From an uncultured archaeon A07HR67 (lineage in GTDB: Archaea; Halobacteriota; Halobacteria; Halobacteriales; Haloferacaceae): a stretch of DNA of 33,181 bases. Positions within the stretch are counted from its first letter, which is position 1. The number at the start of each line of letters is the position of its first letter. The stretch lies in NCBI GenBank assembly GCA_000496175.1, contig KI543165.1:309872-343052 (forward strand), read 5' to 3'. A program made the translations under genes and the position numbers. Positions 27,233 to 33,181 of this stretch are shown here, piece after piece. The notes under the pieces are model-generated. The model did not search any database. It was not told where the DNA came from and worked only from the letters and a program-made list of their open reading frames with translations.

Positions 27233-28411
27233 ATGGTCGTCGTCACGACCCTCACGTTCCTCGTCGCCGGCGTCGCGAGCCTCTTCATGGCGTGGTCGAT
27301 CGGCGCCGGATCCTCCGGGTCGACCCCGTTCGCCCCGGCCGTCGGCGCCAACGCCATCTCGGTGATGCGCGCCGGGTTCATCGTCGGCGTCCTCGGTCTC
27401 CTCGGCGCGGTGCTTCAGGGCGCGAACGTCACCGAGGCCGTCGGAACGGAGCTGATCGGCGGCGTCACGCTCACTGCCGCCGCGGCCATCGTCGCGCTGC
27501 TCACCGCAGCGGTGCTCGTCGCGATCGGCGTCTTCGCCGGCTACCCCATCGCGACCGCGTTCACCGTCACGGGCGCGGTCGTCGGCGTCGGTCTCGCGAT
27601 GGGAGGTACTCCCGCCTGGCCGAAGTACACCGAGATTCTCACGTTGTGGGTGCTCACTCCCTTCGTCGGCGGCGGTATCGCCTACGGCGTCGGCCGAGCG
27701 CTGATCGGTGAGCGGCTTCCGGAGCGGCTGCTGACGGCGGCGCTAGCCGGCGTGGTCGGAGCGATCGTCGCGAACGTCGGCTTCGCGCTGCTCGGACCCG
27801 CCGGCGAACAGGCGTCGATCGCCGAGGCGGTCGGCGTCGGGGTCGGCGTGCCGGGCGGGGTCGGCGTCGGCGCCGCCACGGCCGCGATAGCCGCGCTCGT
27901 CGCCGCCGGGGTGTACGGCGACATCGGGCGCGACCGGGCGGGCGCACAGCGCCGGTTTCTGCTCGCGATGGGTGGGCTGGTGGCGTTTTCGGCCGGCGGG
28001 TCGCAGGTCGGTCTCGCCATCGGGCCGCTGGTGCCGATCTTCAGCGAGGTCGGCGTGCCGTTGTGGGCCCTGCTCGTCGGCGGCGGAGCCGGATTGTTGG
28101 CCGGCTCCTGGACCGGCGCGCCGCGGATGATCAAGGCGATCTCACAGGACTACGCCTCTATGGGACCGCGGCGGTCGATCGCGGCGCTAATCCCGTCGTT
28201 CGCCATCGCACAGACCGCCGTCGCGTTCGGGATCCCGGTGTCGTTCAACGAGATCATCGTCTCGGCGATCGTCGGCGCGGGGTACGCGGCCGGCGACGCC
28301 GGCGTGAGCCGCTCGAAGATGGGATACACCGTGCTCGCGTGGGTGGCGTCGCTCGTCGGCTCGTTGGTGCTCGGATTCGGGGTCTACTCCGCCGTGGATC
28401 TGGTCGTCTAA
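27233..28411 (+). CDS. Inorganic phosphate transporter (PiT family), copy 2
   Basis: FMAWSIGAGSSGSTPFAPAVGANAISVMRAGFIVG, FSAGGSQVGLAIGPLVP, GIPVSFNEIIVSAIVGAGYAAG. Confidence 0.88.
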   Translation: MVVVTTLTFLVAGVASLFMAWSIGAGSSGSTPFAPAVGANAISVMRAGFIVGVLGLLGAVLQGANVTEAVGTELIGGVTLTAAAAIVALLTAAVLVAIGVFAGYPIATAFTVTGAVVGVGLAMGGTPAWPKYTEILTLWVLTPFVGGGIAYGVGRALIGERLPERLLTAALAGVVGAIVANVGFALLGPAGEQASIAEAVGVGVGVPGGVGVGAATAAIAALVAAGVYGDIGRDRAGAQRRFLLAMGGLVAFSAGGSQVGLAIGPLVPIFSEVGVPLWALLVGGGAGLLAGSWTGAPRMIKAISQDYASMGPRRSIAALIPSFAIAQTAVAFGIPVSFNEIIVSAIVGAGYAAGDAGVSRSKMGYTVLAWVASLVGSLVLGFGVYSAVDLVV

Positions 28412-28433
28412 GCGGCTACTCGACCGGTGCCGG

Positions 28434-29594
28434 CTACGAGTCGTCGGCGCCCGGATACGTCGGGAGCCGCCCGGAGCGCGCGCTCCCGTCGACGAACGGC
28501 AGTGGCGTCCGACTCGCCGCGACCTCCGTGCCGTCGACGCGAACGGTGACCGACCCCGTCGCGCGGCCGAAATCGACGAGGCCGAACGCGATCGGTGCGT
28601 CCGTCGCCGGGCCGACGGCGGCGCGGGTCACCGATCCGATCGCCTCGTCGCCCTCGAAGACGGCCGCTCCGGGATCGGGAAGCCGGGCGGTCACCGTCTC
28701 TGGGTCGGCGTCGCCGTCGACCGCCGCGAGCGCGTCTGTCAGCCCGTCGAGGGTGAGCCCGACCAGCCGCCCGCTCGGCCGACCCTGGTTTTCCACGCGG
28801 GAAACCACCTCCTGACCGACGTAACACCCCTTCTCGAAGTCGAGGGCGTTGCGGATGCCGGCGACGTTAGGTATCTCGCCTTCGAGTTCGTGTTCGAACA
28901 ACGGCGTTCCGGCCTCCAATCCCAGCGTCTCCCACGTTCGGTAGCCGAACGGAGCCGCGTTGAGCCCGCGGTTGACCAACGTGTCGAACACGTCCGGGGC
29001 GTCGGCGGCCGCACAGACGACCTCGTATCCCTCCTCGCCGAGGGGTGCGTCCGTCGCGATCACCGTGACGCCGGCGTCGACCATCGACCCGCGGACGAAC
29101 GTCAACGGCTCTTCGGGCGCGCCGGCGCCGTTGAGTACCGAGGCGACCTTCTCCGTCGACTTGGGGCCGTGGACCCCAAACACCCCGAGGTCGGCGGAGA
29201 CGTCCTCGATGGCGACGTCTTGGATGAACGTCTTCGACGCCCAGTCCTCGCGGACCGGCTCGGCACGCTCGGGAGGGACGAAGACGAGCAGCCGCTCGTC
29301 GGCGTTGTAGACGTACATGTCCGTCTCGATTCCTCCCTGGGGATCACAAAGCAGCGCGTAGACCCCGCGACCGTCCGCCGACGGGACGCGGTTAGTGACG
29401 GCGTTGTCGACAAAGTCCACGCGGTCCTCGCCCGTGACGGCGAGCACGCCGTACCCCATCTCGATCGTGCCGACGACGTTGCGAACGGCCTTCCCGACGC
29501 GGTCGGGTTTGCCGTAGTGGTCGACGACCTGCCGGCCGCCACGGTCGCGATACCTCGCTTCGTGGTCGGCGTGGGCGTCGGAGACGAGCGTCAT
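28434..29594 (-). CDS. GcvT-fold protein, YgfZ/IBA57-like (aminomethyltransferase superfamily)
   Basis: VDFVDNAVTNRVP, LCDPQGGIETDMYVY, KGCYVGQEVVSRVENQGRPSGRLVGL (YgfZ-type KGCYxGQE). Confidence 0.87.
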   Translation of the reverse strand: MTLVSDAHADHEARYRDRGGRQVVDHYGKPDRVGKAVRNVVGTIEMGYGVLAVTGEDRVDFVDNAVTNRVPSADGRGVYALLCDPQGGIETDMYVYNADERLLVFVPPERAEPVREDWASKTFIQDVAIEDVSADLGVFGVHGPKSTEKVASVLNGAGAPEEPLTFVRGSMVDAGVTVIATDAPLGEEGYEVVCAAADAPDVFDTLVNRGLNAAPFGYRTWETLGLEAGTPLFEHELEGEIPNVAGIRNALDFEKGCYVGQEVVSRVENQGRPSGRLVGLTLDGLTDALAAVDGDADPETVTARLPDPGAAVFEGDEAIGSVTRAAVGPATDAPIAFGLVDFGRATGSVTVRVDGTEVAASRTPLPFVDGSARSGRLPTYPGADDS

Positions 29595-29651
29595 GCCCGT
29601 ATCGAGTCGGGGCGGAGACAAAAGGTCGCGGATGTGACCGCGGCCGCGACG

Positions 29652-29951
29652 CTACAAGCCGAGCCGGTCGCGGATGACATCAACCAGTCCACCGGTCGGG
29701 TCCTCGTCTGCGGCCTCGGGGTCCGGAACGACCCGGTCGTGTGCGTACACCCGAACGCGTTCCTCGGTTTCGACGGTGATCAGCGAGTCGGTTTTCAACG
29801 CGGAGAGCGCGTCCTCGATCGCGTCGATGTCGGCGTCGACGGCTGCCCGGAGTTCTAACACGGTCATCCCCTCGTCGCCGCGGTCGACCAGCGCATCGAG
29901 CACCGAGACCTCGACGTCCGGTCGATCGCGGTACTCCGGCTTTGCGGCCAT
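29652..29951 (-). CDS. Small wHTH-like haloarchaeal protein (DUF6432-like)
   Basis: MAAKPEYRDRPDVEVSVLDALVDRGDEGMTVLELRAAVDADIDAIEDALSALKTDSLITVE. Confidence 0.65.
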   Translation of the reverse strand: MAAKPEYRDRPDVEVSVLDALVDRGDEGMTVLELRAAVDADIDAIEDALSALKTDSLITVETEERVRVYAHDRVVPDPEAADEDPTGGLVDVIRDRLGL

Positions 29952-30009
29952 GTATGTCTCGTTTGGGTAGACGGGGTTTTACCTCTACCGGCGAGCGACG
30001 CGCGGCGGG

Positions 30010-30531
30010 TCAGCGGACGAGCCGCGAGCAGGAGCCACAGAGGTTTTCTTCTTTCACGTCGACCTCGCGGACGGTAGGCGAGAAGGACATCACGCACTTG
30101 TTGTTGTCACAGTGTTCTAACCCGAGCGTGTGGCCGACCTCGTGGACGGCCTCCTTGCGGACGCGGTCGGCGAACACGTCGATTGCGGGCTTCGTCGAGA
30201 CGCCGCCGTCCGAGGAGGTGCGGAGCCGGTGTGTCGAGATCACCGAGCCGCTCCCGTTGAGGTACGCCAGGCCGAACACGTAGTTCCGCCGGCGGTAGTA
30301 GAGGTCCCGCGGGGTGATGCCAATGTTCTTTTCGCCGCTGCCGACCCGGCCGACGACCTCGATGAGGTCTTCGGCGCGGTACTGCCCCCGCCCGTCGTCG
30401 TACGCGTTCTCGGGAATCGCCTGGTCGTCGTGGACCGTTACGTCACAGTCGTACACCGACCGAAGCACAGCGGACGCCTCCCGTTTCACGCGTGGGGAGA
30501 CGTCTCCCACGGGCACGATGTCCACGATCAT
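30010..30531 (-). CDS. amzA: Archaemetzincin family Zn metalloprotease
   Basis: MIVDIVPVGDVSPRV..., HEVGHTLGLEHCDNNKCVMSFSPTVREVDVKEENLCGSCSRLV. Confidence 0.95.
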   Translation of the reverse strand: MIVDIVPVGDVSPRVKREASAVLRSVYDCDVTVHDDQAIPENAYDDGRGQYRAEDLIEVVGRVGSGEKNIGITPRDLYYRRRNYVFGLAYLNGSGSVISTHRLRTSSDGGVSTKPAIDVFADRVRKEAVHEVGHTLGLEHCDNNKCVMSFSPTVREVDVKEENLCGSCSRLVR

Positions 30532-30551
30532 GAAATCGTTTTTGACCCCCG

Positions 30552-30562
30552 CAATCATAAAC
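30552..30562 (-). promoter_or_regulatory. Putative TATA box for amzA
   Basis: Minus strand tttatgattg lies ~22-30 nt upstream of the amzA ATG, compatible with a leaderless transcript. Confidence 0.4.
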
Positions 30563-30570
30563 CCCCCGCC

Positions 30571-31138
30571 GTGGTGTCCCCCTCGCGTCATGCGCTCGTG
30601 TCCGAACTCGCCGGACATAGCCGGCTGCTCGAGGTCGGCATCGGCGACCGTCTCGGAGCCGCCCGCGCGCTCGCCGACCGCGGCTGTGACGTGGTCGCAA
30701 TCGACGTCGCCGTCGACTCCACGCGGCGACACCTCCGCCGGCGAACTCGGCGCTGACACAGACGACGCCGATACGAGCGACGCCCAGAACGCGCCCGCCG
30801 CCGCCGGCCGTGACGGCTCGCTCGTCGTCCGCCACGGCGACGTGCTCGCGCTCGCCGGCGCCGCCGACCCGCTGACGGCGGTCACGGAATCGGCATCCGC
30901 CGGGTCGCGAACCGACACGCAGGGTGCGGTCGAGCGAGCCGAAGACGCCACCGGGTTCGACGCCGTCTACGCCCGCCGGCTCCCCGCCGAACTCCAGTCG
31001 GCGACGGCCAAACTCGCGAGGCGACTCGACGCCGCCTGCGTGTTCACGACGCTCGGCTTCGAAGACCCTGTCGTCCCGGTCGAGCGCCGGTCACACTCGG
31101 GCACGACGGTGTACGTCTGGCGCGGTCGTCGGGGCTGA
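30571..31138 (+). pseudogene. UPF0146-like protein with apparent frameshift
   Basis: N-term VSELAGHSRLLEVGIGDRLGAARALADRGCDVVAIDVAVDS in one frame; C-term GFDAVYARRLPAELQSATAKLARRLDAACVFTTLGFEDPVVPVERRSHSGTTVYVWRG in another. Confidence 0.75.
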
Positions 31139-31216
31139 GTCCGGCCCGAGACCGCCACCGTCTCGGATCAGACAGGGAATCCGAACGTTCATTCGCCTCG
31201 GCGTCGGGGTACGGAT

Positions 31217-32086
31217 ATGCAGGTCGATGCTGTCGTGTTCGACATCGACGGAGTGTTGGTCGACGTCGCGGACTCGTATCGCCGGGCGATCATCGAATCC
31301 GTCGACCGCGTGTGTGACACGACGATCGACCGCGAGGCAGTCCAGTCGTTCAAAAACGCCGGCGGGTTCAACAACGACTGGGAGCTGACCCACGCGGCCG
31401 CGTTGTTCGTGTTGGCCCGCCGCGAGGGGTTGCGGATGGACGTCGAAGCGTTCACCGACCGGATCGCCGCCGACGAGGACGGCGGCGGGCTCCCGGCGGC
31501 CAAGCGGGTCGTAGCCGACCTGCCGAGTATCGCTCAGGCGCGCGTCCGCGACCGGTGGGACACCGACCGGCTTCGGGACGTGTTCCAGGCGTTGTACCTC
31601 GGCGCGGACCTGTACCGCGAGCTCGAAGGAGGCGACCCTCCGGTGTCGACGGCGGGATACATCAACGACGAGCCCACGCTCATCGATCCGGCGACAATCG
31701 CGGACCTAACCGCCCGGTTCGACGCCGGGGTGTTGACCGGCCGACCCGCCGAGGAAGCACGGATCGCGTTAGACCGCGTCGGACTCGACGTCCCCGCCGA
31801 CCGGCGGTTCACCATGGACGACTGGGAGGAGAGCAAACCGCATCCGCGGGCGCTCGTCGAGCTCGCCGAGCGGTTCGACGCCGACCGGATCGCGTTCGCC
31901 GGCGACACCCTCGACGACGTCCGGACTGCCAGAAACGCCGACCGCGAGGACGACGCACGCGCCTACTACGCAGTGGGCGTGCTCACCGGCGGGCTGACCG
32001 GCGAGTCGGGGACGCGCGCGTTCGACGAGGCGGGAGCCGACGCGGTCGTCGACGACGTGAACGAACTGGTCGACCTGTTGGAGTGA
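31217..32086 (+). CDS. HAD-superfamily hydrolase (TIGR01548-like)
   Basis: [63 protein letters not shown]. Confidence 0.87.
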   Translation: MQVDAVVFDIDGVLVDVADSYRRAIIESVDRVCDTTIDREAVQSFKNAGGFNNDWELTHAAALFVLARREGLRMDVEAFTDRIAADEDGGGLPAAKRVVADLPSIAQARVRDRWDTDRLRDVFQALYLGADLYRELEGGDPPVSTAGYINDEPTLIDPATIADLTARFDAGVLTGRPAEEARIALDRVGLDVPADRRFTMDDWEESKPHPRALVELAERFDADRIAFAGDTLDDVRTARNADREDDARAYYAVGVLTGGLTGESGTRAFDEAGADAVVDDVNELVDLLE

Positions 32087-32140
32087 GGCCGCGTCGCACA
32101 GACGCGATTTTTACTTACTGATGGCTTTAGGCCGTCTGCG

Positions 32141-33022
32141 GTGGCATACGACGACATGAGCCAGGCAATCTCGGCGCTCAGTGGCATTCCGATAGCGATG
32201 ACGAGAAACCGGCGATTGGGAGCCGTCATCAGCGCGTTCGCCGTCGTCATCTCGATCGGATCGGTCGTCGCGAGTCTCGTCCCGCTCGTCGGCCCCGTGC
32301 TCAGCATCCCGGTCGGCATCGTCGGCATCGGCGGGATGTACGGGGCGCTCAGCCTCAACGTGACCGACAGGCCGGTGACGCTTTCGGGGGTCGCGGGCGT
32401 GGTGAAGGCCAGAGCGTTCTCGATCGGCGGCGGGTACGTCCTCCTCTTCGGGGGGTACGTCGCCATTCTGCTCGTCGCGGCCCTCGTGATCGTTCCGGTC
32501 GCCGTCCTCAGCGGAATACTGACCGAGGGAATCGGAACTGCGGCCGCCGACGGGGTCGTACTCGTGGCGATTCTCGCCGTGTTCGCCGGCGTACACCTGT
32601 TGTACTCGGCGTTCGCACAGCTGTTGTTCCCGGCGATCGTGATCGACTCCCGGCAGGCACGAAGCGTTCTCCGACACGTGTACGAACTCGTCACACAGAA
32701 CGCCCGATCGGTGTTCGGCTTCACCGTGTTGCGGGTCGTCGTCGAGTACGGCATTCTCGCGGTCGGCCTCGCTATCGCCGTAGCCGTGGCGTACGCACAG
32801 GACATCGTCGGTGTCCTCGAGAACGCCGATGCCGCAACGACGAGCGGGGCGAGTCTGTTGTCGCTGGTCGACGCCCTGACGCTCGTCGGCATCGTGGCGC
32901 CGATCGTCGCCGCGGCGATTCTCAGTCAGGCGGCGAGGGCGATCTACATCGGCGAGTTCTACACGCGGCTGACACAGAACCGGTCGGCGGTGTGGACCGG
33001 CGAGTCGAGAAGACGCCAGTGA
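32141..33022 (+). CDS. Hypothetical multi-TM membrane protein
   Basis: GTG start; MSQAISALSGIPIAMTRNRRLGAVISAFAVVISIGSVV..., about six hydrophobic segments. Confidence 0.7.
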   Translation: MAYDDMSQAISALSGIPIAMTRNRRLGAVISAFAVVISIGSVVASLVPLVGPVLSIPVGIVGIGGMYGALSLNVTDRPVTLSGVAGVVKARAFSIGGGYVLLFGGYVAILLVAALVIVPVAVLSGILTEGIGTAAADGVVLVAILAVFAGVHLLYSAFAQLLFPAIVIDSRQARSVLRHVYELVTQNARSVFGFTVLRVVVEYGILAVGLAIAVAVAYAQDIVGVLENADAATTSGASLLSLVDALTLVGIVAPIVAAAILSQAARAIYIGEFYTRLTQNRSAVWTGESRRRQ

Positions 33023-33066
33023 TCGGTCGGCCACCGGTTCGTTCGCCGCGAGAGGACGGGCGTGGA

Positions 33067-33141
33067 TGGGCCCTGCCGGATTCGAACCGGCGATCAACTC
33101 GTTATGAGCGAGTCGCTTTAACCGGACTAAGCTAAAGGCCC
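33067..33141 (-). tRNA. tRNA with anticodon CAT (intronless; Ile2 more likely than elongator Met)
   Basis: GGGCCTTTAGCTTAGTCCGGTTAAAGCGACTCGCTCATAACGAGTTGATCGCCGGTTCGAATCCGGCAGGGCCCA; loop CTCATAA; paired acceptor stem. Confidence 0.9.
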
Positions 33142-33181
33142 GTGTGCGAGGATATCGCCTGTTTCCTCTTTAGCGTACCGG

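Overview
High-GC haloarchaeal chromosomal window, densely coded on both strands. Recognisable genes include type II GAPDH, an M29-like aminopeptidase, an MFS transporter, an MBF1-like HTH protein, two tandem HD-domain dNTPase-like paralogs, thymidine kinase, RtcB and archease, RimI-type GNAT, HMG-CoA reductase, CofH, a DUF6293/HFX_2341-type regulator, two PiT permeases, a UppS-family protein, SecF/SecD, a YfcE-like phosphoesterase, a GcvT/YgfZ-like protein, archaemetzincin, UPF0146 and a HAD hydrolase. There are three tRNA genes: Thr-GGT, Gly-GCC and one with anticodon CAT. No CRISPR array, transposase, integrase or rRNA was seen. The features most worth a second look are: (1) tandem ~32-bp repeats whose hairpin arm coincides with the cofH stop codon, upstream of a PhiH1-repressor-like wHTH gene; (2) a near-identical 91-bp patch between the two diverged HD paralogs with no synonymous differences, suggesting gene conversion; (3) a partial duplicate of the tRNA-Gly 3' end 120 bp downstream (att-like scar); (4) a UppS homolog lacking the catalytic DGNxR motif; (5) a ~400-bp hairpin-rich, G-rich intergenic region; (6) two genes (MFS, UPF0146) broken by apparent frameshifts; (7) an unannotated 42-aa membrane sORF abutting a PiT gene. 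Family names come from motif recognition without database searches.
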